A stretch of DNA of 64,000 bases from NCBI RefSeq assembly GCF_018139145.2, contig NC_059474.1, forward strand, positions 45,526,344-45,590,343, given 5' to 3'. Shown piece after piece: positions 50,501 through 61,090 of this stretch; position 1 is the stretch's first letter; each line of letters begins with the position of its first letter. The notes beneath the pieces are model-generated. The model made no database searches. It was given only the letters and a program-made list of their open reading frames with translations, and had not been told where the DNA came from. Origin of the DNA: Gymnogyps californianus (Eukaryota; Chordata; Aves; Accipitriformes; Cathartidae). The translations under genes and the position numbers were made by a program.

Positions 50501-51660
50501 ATAGTAAGAAATGTCATGAATAAGTTGAAGAAAAGAGAATATATTGGACTACATGGGAAGCAGAAGTTTCAGAGAACTGTGGTAGATGGGATGGATTTTG
50601 GATTTTATGTGATCTGTTCTAAAGGCTCAAGGGTGTGACTGGCATGACAACTCCTGTGTTCTTACTCAAATAGTAAAAACTAACTTTCTTGCACTGTCAA
50701 AGAAAATGAGTAGTTAATGTCAAGTCAATCTATCAGTGCTTATTTATTATAATTGAAAAGGAAATGTAGTAGTATATCAGAGCAACAAAAACTAATATCC
50801 CCATTCTATGAATAATAAGTGTTTAGGGAAGTCCAGTGATTTTACTATTACACAACAACTTTGAGAAATGGCATTTACTAAAAAGGCATGTGTTTGTTTA
50901 CTAGAATTTGTTATTACCATAGATCACCATGTAATAAAAGCTTTTATTCTTTCTACACCAATAGATTGTAAATAGGGAAAGTAAGAAGAAGGGAAAAAAA
51001 GTGATGGGTTGGAAAGGCAGTACACACAACACTGGAACAATACTATTGAACAGATTTTGTTTCTTAACCAGAGTTAGTTACAAAAGTATTTCACCTTGAG
51101 AGCGGTTTATACTTTAAACAGTGTTACACAGCATCCTCTGCGAGACTGTAAGGCTGACATAAACTGAATAAAATGATAGTACAGTAATAATTGTGTGCAA
51201 TTAATTCATTTATTCTGCAAAATATGGGAACTGAAAATATAAGAATGTGAATACTTAATCTATATTAAGTATTGTAGGTAGGCTTCTGTCTAGTTCCCAA
51301 AGCTATGTGAAAGGGTCTATGAGAAAGGGGCAGCAAACTGCCAGGAAACATGAATTTTAACTTTTTAGAAATCTCATGAAGCTATCGTTTGCATAAATGA
51401 TAAATAGATTCGACATTAAAATGTTAGCCAAATATTTAACTGATGTGCTTAAATGAGTGTAATGCAAGTAGAAAACATCTGAATGTATTGTTCTTACATA
51501 ATAAACAAAATACTGCATTGAAGAATGTGGTATCTAAACTCCTTTAAACTGCCACTAGATGGTGACACTAACTTTTAAACAGGTTGAACTTGATCAGCTA
51601 TGTAGCTTTTTCCTGCTTTCCGTGCAATACTGAAAGCTGCATTTCAGACTGGTGTGTGTA

Positions 51661-51694
<34 letters not shown>
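51661..51694 (+). repeat. TATC microsatellite
   Basis: Eight and a half perfect TATC units following TGTGTGTA; probably length-polymorphic. Confidence 0.95.
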
Positions 51695-51695
<1 letters not shown>

Positions 51696-54600
51696 ACATA
51701 CTGGAAGCAATAATATCCACCAACTATGTAAAACTGGAAAAAAGTGTAACTATTTTTTATTTCAAAATAATTTTTAGAGCCATTTCTGAGTAAAGGTCAT
51801 TCAGCCATATCGTATCCTACCTTACCCTCTTCTTCACAATGCATTGCGTTGTGTACATTAGTGAGGATGTAAATGTCATGGAGCTACCATTTTATAGTTC
51901 AGTATTAAAAAGGACAATACTAGTCATAGTTTGGAACACTTCAGGAAGCTGCAAAGCAGTTTTTGGAACAAGAATTTATGGAAGTGTTCTGTTCAAATAC
52001 GTGTGTTTACATATTTCCTACCATCTCAGCAGCACTGTGCAATAGATTCTAGTTTGCAGATTAGAACTGGAGGTTTTTGGCATTGAGAAGGGTATGTAAC
52101 TTCATGAAAACGCATTTCATGTGTAATATGAGCTACACTTTTGAAATTCTATTCATTAAAACATCTTACCAGACATTAAAGTGCACACACACATGTTTTG
52201 CTGAATAAGGGCTACTTAACAGTTTTGAGTTCCGAGAATAATTAATAAACAAGTATTCTACTGATTTCAGTCATCTCATCAAAACAACAAATTCCTTTAA
52301 TTTTGCAATGGATAGAATTTCACCTCTGAAGCTTAAAACATTCTTTGGGTCCAAAACAATATGTGCTTTGAAATTGGAATTTAATTTGGCATCTTCCGGA
52401 AGACAGACAAACTATTCCATGCTCTTTCTCCTTCTGCCCCCTTCACTCCCCTCAGACTTTTAAGGCTGCAAATAAATCTTTTCAATTTCTAGTAAAATCT
52501 GTGTAGCTTAAATATCTGCAACTAATGAGCATTTTATGTTAGCACCATTTTCTAGCCTTTTAGATGTCTTCTATCGGTTGTTCTTGGTAATCAATGTATA
52601 TACAGCTCCATTCATCATGGAAAATTCTCCCAAGACCTGGAGTTTAATGCTAATTGTGAGGCTTCTGGTCCACTCATAGATTTAATAGAGGCTGTCCAAT
52701 TCCCTCTGTTAGTGACATGCAATCCTATGCATGCCCATCACCATGATGTACCGGAGCTCTGAAGCCCCTCATTTACATTAAGGTTGCCTCTGTTCCTGTT
52801 TAGCCTTACTTACTTATGCGTAAGTATTAACATGTAACTCTCTTAACGGATGTCATTGAGTCTTCCATCTCTTATTTTCCTTAGCTGAAGAAAAATTTAT
52901 CAATGTTCTTCAACCTAGTAGGCCATTATATTGCAAATTTAAGACGTGGTGAATTCAAGGTGAAAGTCTTGTCAGAATCACTGACAGCAAGACATAACTC
53001 ATCTCGGGTTTGCTCAGTGGCTGCTCCAGTTTACCCATACACAGAAGAATGAAGTAAAGCTGGCTTATAACCAAGGTTTCAAAAAGTACTGTACACTAGA
53101 TATTTTCATGTAACAGATTGGCGAGACTGTTCTCTATCAGATTTAAAAACTGGAACCTTGGATAAAATGTTCCAGTTAATGCGTTCAGGATAGAGCAAAT
53201 TTTCTCTCTGGGAAAAAGTGAAACTTGTATGAGTGCTAAAGTAACCTATAACTGCAAACTGATATCTGTAGAGATTTAAAACTCTCAGAGTCAGCTAATT
53301 AATATCTATCTGATAAAGAGGACTAGATGTCTATGACTTTCAAGAATAGCTACCTCCTACTATGAATAAAAACATTTTGTTTTCTGATTATATGTTGAAA
53401 GTTTACTTCCTCTAGGGTAACGTTCCCCGTAGCTTTATGTTTCTTAAAATTATTAGCATGATCATTATCCCTGAACAAATCTGCTTGTTATCAAATGAGC
53501 ATCAATGTTTAATTCTGCCCTATGAAAAGGCTGATCTATCTGGGAATGTGTCAGTGTGACAAACATTAGTGTTTTAGTTTGGAACAGAAGTCTGCTTTTC
53601 AAGTGAATAGCCCAATTGTTTTTGCTTGCTGTGCTTTGGTTGATGTTGCGGAGAAGTCTCTGAGTGCTTGAACTGGATTCCTCTCAGACAAAACTAAATT
53701 ACAGATGCTCTCCAGCAGTGTGCTCAATGCACACCAGCCATCAGTGGGCATTTGGTTCCCTGAGCCAGAGTGGAGCTAGTTGAAATAACCTCTAAAATTC
53801 ATACAGTGTGGGCAGTAAGTTCTCAACCCATTTATTCAGTTTTGCTGATCTTCTCTTGCTCGTCTATGCTAACTGCTAAATACTCATGGTCTTGTATTAC
53901 CAAAATCCAAAGATTCTTGCCTATTTATAAAGTCTGATTTTCTTTTAGTAACACCCAATCCCTTAAATTTGCTAGACAGAGCAAGAGGAGCTGTGGGGGC
54001 ACAATTAAAATCTCAATGGCTAAATAAAAATTTTCCTATTGCCCAATAAACCACATATTCAAATGTATAGTTGGGAATTGGGAAGGGTTAGGTACTATAC
54101 CTATAAAGTCACTTCTTTAAATTATGAATGCTATTAAAGAAGACCAGATGTCCCACTGAGCTAATTTTGCTCCCAGTATTTTTCCTGTAGGTACTATAAG
54201 AAGTAATTATTCTGGCTTCAAAATAATGAAGTCAGCTTGGAAGAGGACACGTTTTCAATAAACATGCCAAAAATTACCTCTTTTGTAAGTGCTATTTCTT
54301 AGAGTTGGCTGAGGAAGTATTACTTGTTGTTTATTGCTTTGTAAGAAAGCCATTCCAGCTAACTAGTTTGTCAAGATTATTGACCCATGAGAAAACAGCA
54401 CTCGTTACAGAAACAAAACTACAGTCCAAGCTTTAGATAATTTGATGTGAACACTGTTCACAATTCATGATACTGAAAATTATTTATGCCAATAAATATG
54501 CTGACATGTCCCTACTTCATTTTTCAAGCCTGGTTCTGCACAGGTGGTGGGAGTTCTCAAGTCAATATTTCACAATGAGAAGCAGGGAATGGGCCAAACT

Positions 54601-57011
54601 GTGCTCTCCAAATACCTTCCTATTCCTAATATATTTCTATAGTTTTTTAGCTCCCTTAACAAAACCTCATGAACTCAACTACCTTATAATTACTTCCTTG
54701 AAAGGCATCTGCACTGAGAAATCTGAACCACCAAGTATACATACTTGGTTTCTACCTTCTATATGTTTCTTTATTTCTGCAATGTTCCATCGTGGTCATG
54801 CTGCATGTGTTTACATAAATTAAAGTATTTTTAATGTACAAGATTTCATTTCTGCTCTTCACTTTCAGTCAACTGTTGTCTTTACTCGGAACTGAAATTT
54901 TTCTTAGTCAGTCAGTGCAAGACTTTGCAAGTTAGCACTCCTTCATTTATTTAACCTGTGTATCTGCTAAGCAGGGTGTTGCCAGCAGGGAAGCCTACAG
55001 GAATTCCTAGAAACATCAGTACTTTGGATCGTCAGATGATGAGATAAAAGATATAACAGACTCTCTTTTGCCCTAAAATGTGTCCCAGTATGTTCCTATT
55101 GATGCAGAAAGACAATTGCCATTTCTTTCATACAGTGCTGGAAAAGCTGGTTATATGGCCATGAAAGGTGCTGTTGATGGATGTTTTGCACTGTATGCAC
55201 TTCCCTTGCTGTTAGAAAAATGTTTTACTGGAACCATAAAGTCTGAGAACTGAAGTTATTTGTTTTAATAAGAGAAGAATGTACTAACTTTGTGGTCATA
55301 GAAGTCATTAATAATCAAAGACAGGCTTCTTTTACTTAAAAACAACAACAAAACACCCAACAACAAACCCAAAACTTTTCCTGTTAACTTTATTTATCAT
55401 GCCTTATGGAGTTTATTTCTCCCTTGACATCTGCTATTTATTATTTAAGAGATATAAGGAGAAAGGAGAGAGATGTTTTCAGAACAGATTAAAGGAAGAG
55501 AGAGACTTAATGCTGCAGAGAGGAACGGGCATCCTATTATCATAAGGCAGAAATTACAGAGAGGAATTATTCAGAATGGTGCTGAATAAGTGAGAAGTAA
55601 TGCTATCTGTATATATTATATTTGAAGTATTGCCTGCTCCAGTTGCTTAGGAAAAATAAATAAAACAAACTCCTCCGGTTAGCACTTGCAAGTTTTTTAG
55701 CTGATGAGACTTACATTGTTAAGCTTTCCTCCAAAATCATGAGAAATACCTAAGTTCTTGAAAATGCAAGGTTATAACATAAATATAACACAAACATTAT
55801 TACATGAGTCAAATGAATTCCAACACAGGGACAAAAACCAGGGAGCAAAGGTCCACAAACTTCAATAAGTGCTTGATAAGAAACGTATCAAATCTCAAAG
55901 GTGTGGTTGCAGAGACTAAGTTCAACAGGATGACAGACAAAATCTTAAATTAAGCTCATATATGCTGGTATGTTACATATTGACATATAAGATATACCAG
56001 TAGTCCAGCTTTGTGTCTTACATGTGGAAATTCAATACTAATGTTGGTAAATTGTTTTGTGATTGTTATTCATGGCCTATATTGCCAGTAAGTTGAGTTC
56101 TACAGCATTTCATTTCATATTTTACACTGTGCTGCATAATATATGGTCCAGTTGTAAAATGCTTTTTACCCACAGGAGAAAATTTTGCAGGCTGACATGT
56201 AAAACATTTTCAGGGCTTTCTGCCTAGTGGAAGATTACACCTCATGCACATGCAATACATAAAGAATTTTCTATTGTGTGAGGAGATATAACTGAAAGGC
56301 AAGAGGAAATATAAAAGTAACATAATGGATTATTACACAGACTCAGAGAAATAGAGAGAATTATTATCTAGTGAATGTTGCAAATTATGATGCCATATTT
56401 TGAAAACTGTGCTCTATTTTTAGAGCACATGCGAAGAAGGGTGTGATTATAATGTAGCCTGATGAGTCTTCACCAGGCAATGGGTGAAATTGCAGTAGCT
56501 AGCAGCAAGTGACTGTGGTTTCTCTACTATCAGCATCATAAATAGCTGTACACATGACCTAGATGTTTCTACGTTGCTGATGGATGAACAATGAAAGGAG
56601 AAGAAGAATATGGGATGTACGTTTTTTAACAAGTGAGACAACACTATCGGCATGTAAAGTACAGCATTCCTCATTGCCAATACCACGCAAGTGTGCACCC
56701 CATGTGCATTTCAGAAATTTATGTAAATTTAAGATTAATTGAGCATGAGTTCCCTCACTTCATTCTCTTTGCATAGCTCAGGAGAGTAGATATCGCTACA
56801 AAATGTGGCCAAGCTGGAATTTTAGTTAAGACAGTACAGTAGTCCTCTGCAATTGATGATTTTGGTAAGTAGGAGGTAGTGAGATCACATGTGTTGTTAT
56901 TAGGGATGGAGTATCAATAGTAATCTGTAATGCAGTTGCATCAAGGGTACACTGCTAAGCAGTGCTGACTGGAGACGTGTCATCTCCTAAATATGATGGT
57001 GCCAGACATGT

Positions 57012-57071
57012 AGTAGGTATAAGTATGATACAGGTCCAAACTTGTAGTGTGTACAAGTATGAAACAGGCCT
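57012..57071 (+). repeat. Imperfect tandem duplication
   Basis: GTAGTAGGTATAAGTATGAT and GTAGTGTGTACAAGTATGAA start two related units about 33 bp apart. Confidence 0.55.
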
Positions 57072-57547
57072 AGTGATCTCAATAACTGCTGAAGGAACCT
57101 TGTTTAGTCTGATTCTGTAGGTTCTAGAAAGTAAGTCCTCAGGGAGAACAGGAGCATGAAGTTGTTAAGAGAGCTTTCTAATTCTGTAGAACTGAGAAAA
57201 GAAGGAGAGAGAAACTCAATGGAAAACATATGGGATCTCACTCAGTCTCATAAGGCAATTGGCAGGTGACTTTTACTCGCTTTCCCGAAGAATCTTAGTG
57301 ACGTCAAGTAGGCTGTTCATTGCATAATTTCTCTCAGTTTAAGAGGCAGGAAGGTGATGCTATGTTTGTGAAAAGGTAAAGCTAAAAGTTACTTCTCATC
57401 ATCACCGAGCAGAATGAAAGGTGGTGAGAGCACGAGTGTATAACATAGCTTTTAAAGATGGGACAGGAGATAACAAGGAGGGATTTGGGAGAACCAAAGG
57501 TCAGGTGAGATAAGTGGGGGAAAAGAGGTTCATCTGCCAAAGATCTT

Positions 57548-58632
57548 AGAATCATAGAATTGTTTAGGTTGGAAAAGACCTTTAAGATCATCGAATCCAA
57601 CTGTTAACCTAGCACTATCAAGTCCACCACTAAACTATGTCCCTAAGCACCACATCCACACGTCTTTTAAATACCTCCAGGGATGGTGACTCAACCACTT
57701 CCCTGGGCAGCCTGTTCCAATGCTTGACAACCCTTTCGGTGAAGGAATTTTTCCTAATATCCAATCTAAACCTCCCCTGGCACAACTTGAGGCCATTTCC
57801 TCTTGTCCTATCGCTTGTTACTTGGGAGAACAGACCAACACCCACCTCGCTACAACCTCCTTTCAGGTAGTTGTAGAGAATGACAAGGTCTCCCCTCAGC
57901 CTCCTTTTCTCCAGACTAAACAACCCCAGTTCCCTCAGCTGCTCCTCATAAGACTTGTGCTCTAGACCCTTCACCAGCTTTGTTGCTCTTCTCTGGACAC
58001 ACTCCAGCACCTCAATGTCTTTCTTGTAGTGAGGGACCCAAAACTGAACACAGTATTCCAGGTGTGGCCTCACCAGTGCCGAGTACAGGGGGATGATCAC
58101 TTCCCTAGTCCTGCTGGCCACACTATTTCTGATACAAGCCAGGATGCTATTGGCCTTCTTGGCCACCTGGGCACACTGCTGGCTCATAGTCAGCCGGCTG
58201 TCGACCAACACCCCCAGGGCCTTTTCTGCTGGGCAGCTTTCCAGCCACTCTTCCCCAAGCCTGTAGCATCGCATGGGGTTGTTGTGACCTAAGTGTGGGA
58301 TCTAGCACTTAGCCTTGCTGAATCTCATACAATTGGCCTCAGCCCATCAATCCAGCCTGTCCAGATCCCTCTGTAGAGCCTTCCTACCCTCAAGCAGATC
58401 AACACTCCTGCCCAACTTGGTGTCGTCTGCAAACTTACTGAGGGTGCACTCAATCCCCTCATCCAGATCATTGATAAAGGTATTAAACAGAACTGGCCCC
58501 AATACTGAGCCGTGGGGAACACTACTTGTGACCAGCTGCCAACTGGATTTAACTCCATTCACCACAGCTCTTTGGGCCCGGCCATCCAGCCAGTTTTTTA
58601 CCCAGCGAAGAGTACACCTGTCTAAGCCACAG
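57548..58632 (-). mobile_element. CR1 LINE, 5'-truncated copy 1
   Basis: On the minus strand the element ends ATTCTATGATTCT (57548-57560), the short terminal repeat of CR1 3' ends. It includes the well-known CR1 3' stretch (ACCACTTCCCTGGGCAGCCT, plus strand, near 57693) and the last part of ORF2. Similarity to the CR1 consensus, as I remember it, stops at about 58632, where CR1 would continue further into the reverse transcriptase, so the copy is 5'-truncated, as most CR1 insertions are. It looks fairly young: the coding part is broken by only two in-frame stops. Confidence 0.93.
57630..58632 (-). pseudogene. CR1 ORF2 fragment: end of reverse transcriptase
   Basis: ORF2 of CR1 encodes an endonuclease-reverse transcriptase that copies the element's RNA at a nicked genomic target in the nucleus. 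Here only the later part of the RT and the C-terminal region remain. The first visible block (58632-58350) includes [10 protein letters not shown], then the turn [10 protein letters not shown] and the catalytic FADDTK motif (58416-58433), whose two aspartates bind metal. Two stops in the same frame follow, TGA at 58347-58349 and TAG at 58302-58304, and then a 214-aa open stretch (58274-57630) ends with [21 protein letters not shown], shared by CR1 C-termini. The start of ORF2, the endonuclease and the first RT motifs are absent. It cannot make a working protein. The open frame from 58712 begins in flanking DNA outside the element. Confidence 0.92.
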
Positions 58633-58816
58633 AGTATACCCAAGAAGGGGAGTAGCAGAAATGGGAGGGAATATTTTTCATTTCTGTGGCCTTCAAAGTG
58701 GCTATTAACCATTATGAGGTCAAAAAGAAGATAAAATATTTCAATGGCAATTCTATAAAAGCAATAAAATTCAAGAAAATCTAAAAGTCAAAAAATGCAC
58801 AAATATGCATCTTATT
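58633..58816. other. Short unique stretch between two CR1 copies
   Basis: About 184 bp of AT-rich DNA separating the truncated 5' end of one CR1 from the 3' end of the next. Nothing recognised. Confidence 0.6.
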
Positions 58817-59329
58817 CACAGAATCACAGATTTGCAGAATGGCAGAGGTTTAAAGGGGACCTCCGGAGAATATCTAGTCCAGCCTCCTACTAGAACTGGT
58901 TGCTCAGGGCCATGTCCAGTTGGTTTGAATATCTTCAAGGATGGACACTCAACTACCTCTCTCGGCAACTTGTTTCAGTCTTTGACTACCCTCACAGTAA
59001 AAAAGTTTTGTCTTGCATTTAAACTGAATTTCATGTATTTCAATTTGTGTCCATTTCCTCTTGTCCTGCCACAAGGCACCTCTGAGAAGATTCTGCCTCA
59101 TCTTCTTTGTTCCCTCTATTAGACATTTTTACACATCGATTAGATCACCTCTGAGACTTCTCCAGGCTGAACAGTCCCAGCTCTCTCAGCATTTCTTCAT
59201 ATGTGAGATGCTCCAATCCCTTCGTCATCTTAGTAGCCCTTTGCTAGACTTGCTCTTGTATGTCCCTGTCTCTGTTGTACTGGGGAGCCCAGACTGGGAC
59301 ACAGTGTTCTAGATATGTCTCACCAGAGC

Positions 59330-59960
59330 TGAGAAGATGGGAAGGATCACCTCCCTCAACCTGCTCCCTGCAATGCTGCTCTTAATACAGCCCGGGATGC
59401 CATTAGCCTCCTTTGCCACAAGGGCACATTGCTGAGTCAAGATCAACTTGTTGTCTCCCAAGGCCTCTTCTGCCAAGCTGTGAACAGAACTTGTGAATTT
59501 GTTTAAATTTTCCTTGACCTGATCCTTCTCCATCGAAGTTAAGTACTCCTTGCTCTGGACTTTCCTACTGGTCTCAGGGGACTGGGATTGCTGAGGGCCA
59601 GTCTTCCCAGTAAAAAGTGAAGCGAAGACAGTGCTGAGTACCTTGGCCTTAACCTTGGCCTTTCCTTTCACCAGTCCCTCTGCCCTATTGAGCAGCAGGC
59701 CCACATTTCCCCTTCCTTTTGTTGCTGGTGTACACGTCAAAGCCCTTCTTGTTGCCCTACATGTACCTTGCCAGATTCAACTCCAGAAGAACTTGTACTT
59801 TCGTAACCCTGCACGCTCAGACAACATCTATATTCCTCCTGGGTCACCTGTCCCTGCTTCCACTGCCAGTACCCTTCATTTTTACATCTGATTTTTGTCA
59901 GGAGCTCCTTGTTCATCCATGCAGGCCCTCTGCCACCTTTACTTGATTTGCTGCTCATTG
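59330..59960 (-). pseudogene. CR1 ORF2 fragment: linker fused to C-terminus, RT core lost
   Basis: On the minus strand a first frame (59958-59740) carries SSKGGRGPAWMNKELLTKIR, the conserved CR1 segment between endonuclease and RT. A second frame (59740-59309) continues with [10 protein letters not shown] and [10 protein letters not shown], the entry to the RT domain. It then passes directly to [16 protein letters not shown], which belongs near the C-terminus after the RT fingers and palm. The whole catalytic palm, including the FADD motif, is absent, and the two sides remain in one frame. In intact CR1 this gap would be about 1 kb (estimate from family knowledge). A frameshift separates the two frames near 59740-59830. 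Confidence 0.85.
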
Positions 59961-60000
59961 GGATGGACTATTCTTGAGCTTGGAGGAGGTGATCCTTGAA

Positions 60001-60990
60001 AACCAACTAGCTCTCCTGGTCCCCTCTTCTCTCTAGGACAATCTCCCATGGGATTCTTCCAAGCAGGTGCCTGAACAGGTCAAAATCTGCTCTCCTAAAG
60101 CCCAAGGTTTTGATCTTGCTGTTTGCCTTAATTCCTCTTCTCAGGATCCTGATCTCCATCATCTCATTACCACTGCAGCCAAGGCTACTCCCAACCCTTA
60201 TATCCCCAACCAGTTCTTTCTTGTTTGTAAGTATGAAGTCTAGAAGAGCATCTCCCCACATTGGCTTCTGTATCACCTGTATCAGGAAATTTTCATCAAT
60301 GCACTCCAGAAACTTGTGCCCTTGCCTATACCTGCTGTGTTGTCTCTCCAGCAGATAGTGGTGGTTCAAGTCCCCCATGAGGGCGAAAGCCTGTGAACAT
60401 GAGGCTTCTTCCAGTTGTCTAAGGCAGCCTCATCTACTTCTTCATCCTCATCAGGCAGCCTGTAGCAGACACCCACCAGAATGTTGCTCATGTATTCCTA
60501 CCAATCCTGACCCATCAGTTCTTAGCTGGCTCGTTACCTGTCCCCAGCTTAGTTCCATGCATTCCCGCTGCTCCCATGCAAAAGGTGACCCTTTCTCCTC
60601 ACCTACCTGGCCTATCCTTCCTAAAGAGCCTGTTTCCTTCATGGTAGCACTCCAGGCATGTACGTTGTCCCATCATGCAGCTGTGATCCCATTGAGGTCA
60701 TAACTTTGCAACTGCATGCAGACCTCCAATTCCTCCTGTTTGTTCTCTGTGCTGCATGCGTAAGTGCAGGCTCTTTGGAGAGGCACCCAGTCATGCTGAT
60801 TTCCCAGAAAAGGTACAAGAGCTTTTCCCCTGATACTGTCCTGTAGACGTTCACATATTCATGTGCATGTGCTTGAAGTGGACCCCTTTCAGCCCTGTTT
60901 GTTATCAAAAGGTTTCTTCCGCCCATAGTGCTTTTCTTGCCAGCCTGGTCCACCGCTTCCTCAGTTGATTGTTGGTCATCATCTCCCTCC
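60001..60990 (-). pseudogene. CR1 ORF2 fragment: APE-type endonuclease, damaged
   Basis: The CR1 endonuclease is of the apurinic/apyrimidinic type and nicks the target DNA. The clearest part lies at 60378-60007, minus strand: MGDLNHH, matching the family's GDFNH catalytic motif, then GHKFLECIDENFLIQV, ALLDFILTNKKELVGD and LGFRRADFDLF. The final catalytic motif, normally S-D-H, reads S-G-N (in SGNEMMEIRI), so two active-site residues are changed. Sequence before it, to about 60990, still resembles the N-terminal endonuclease region but is split between frames. The 185-aa open frame spanning 60639-61196 on the same strand is not the CR1 frame throughout and reaches into flanking DNA. Confidence 0.85.
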
Positions 60991-61090
60991 CCTGTCATTC
61001 CTAGTTTAAAGTTCTCCTTACCAAATTGGTCAGCCTGTTGGCAAAGATGCTTTTGCCCCACTTGGTCAGGTGTGTCCATAAAAAGTATTT

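Larger units (their letters stand above)
47521..57547. other. Long unique AT-rich stretch, no gene recognised
   Basis: About 10 kb with no gene or clear interspersed repeat. It contains a TATC microsatellite (51661-51694) and an imperfect tandem duplication near 57012-57071. The longest open frames (127 aa at 50255-50638 plus; 118 aa at 54467-54823 plus) carry no domain I recognise. The 127-aa frame is lysine- and glutamine-rich and could be chance or an old degraded sequence. Confidence 0.55.
58817..61090 (-). mobile_element. CR1 LINE, long but RT-deleted copy 2
   Basis: On the minus strand this element ends CTGTGATTCTGTG (58817-58829). Its 3' part belongs to another CR1 subfamily, with TTTCAATTTGTGTCC-like 3' coding sequence (plus, near 59040-59060). 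Upstream it keeps the ORF2 linker, the endonuclease and sequence 5' of it to about 61090. The reverse-transcriptase core is missing: the linker joins directly to the C-terminal region near 59455-59500. Frameshifts and stops occur throughout. It is more diverged than copy 1 and therefore older or from an older subfamily. Its 5' edge is approximate. Confidence 0.88.

Noticed and set aside
50255..50638. 127-aa plus-strand open frame
   Set aside because: Lysine- and glutamine-rich with no motif I recognise, no clear splice or promoter context, and of a length reachable by chance in 64 kb.
51552..51565. CTCF-like CCACTAGATGGTGA
   Set aside because: Two mismatches to the core consensus, including a conserved C; kept only as a comment on the site at 37184.
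54467..54823. 118-aa plus-strand open frame
   Set aside because: No domain recognised; hydrophobic stretches come from T-rich DNA.
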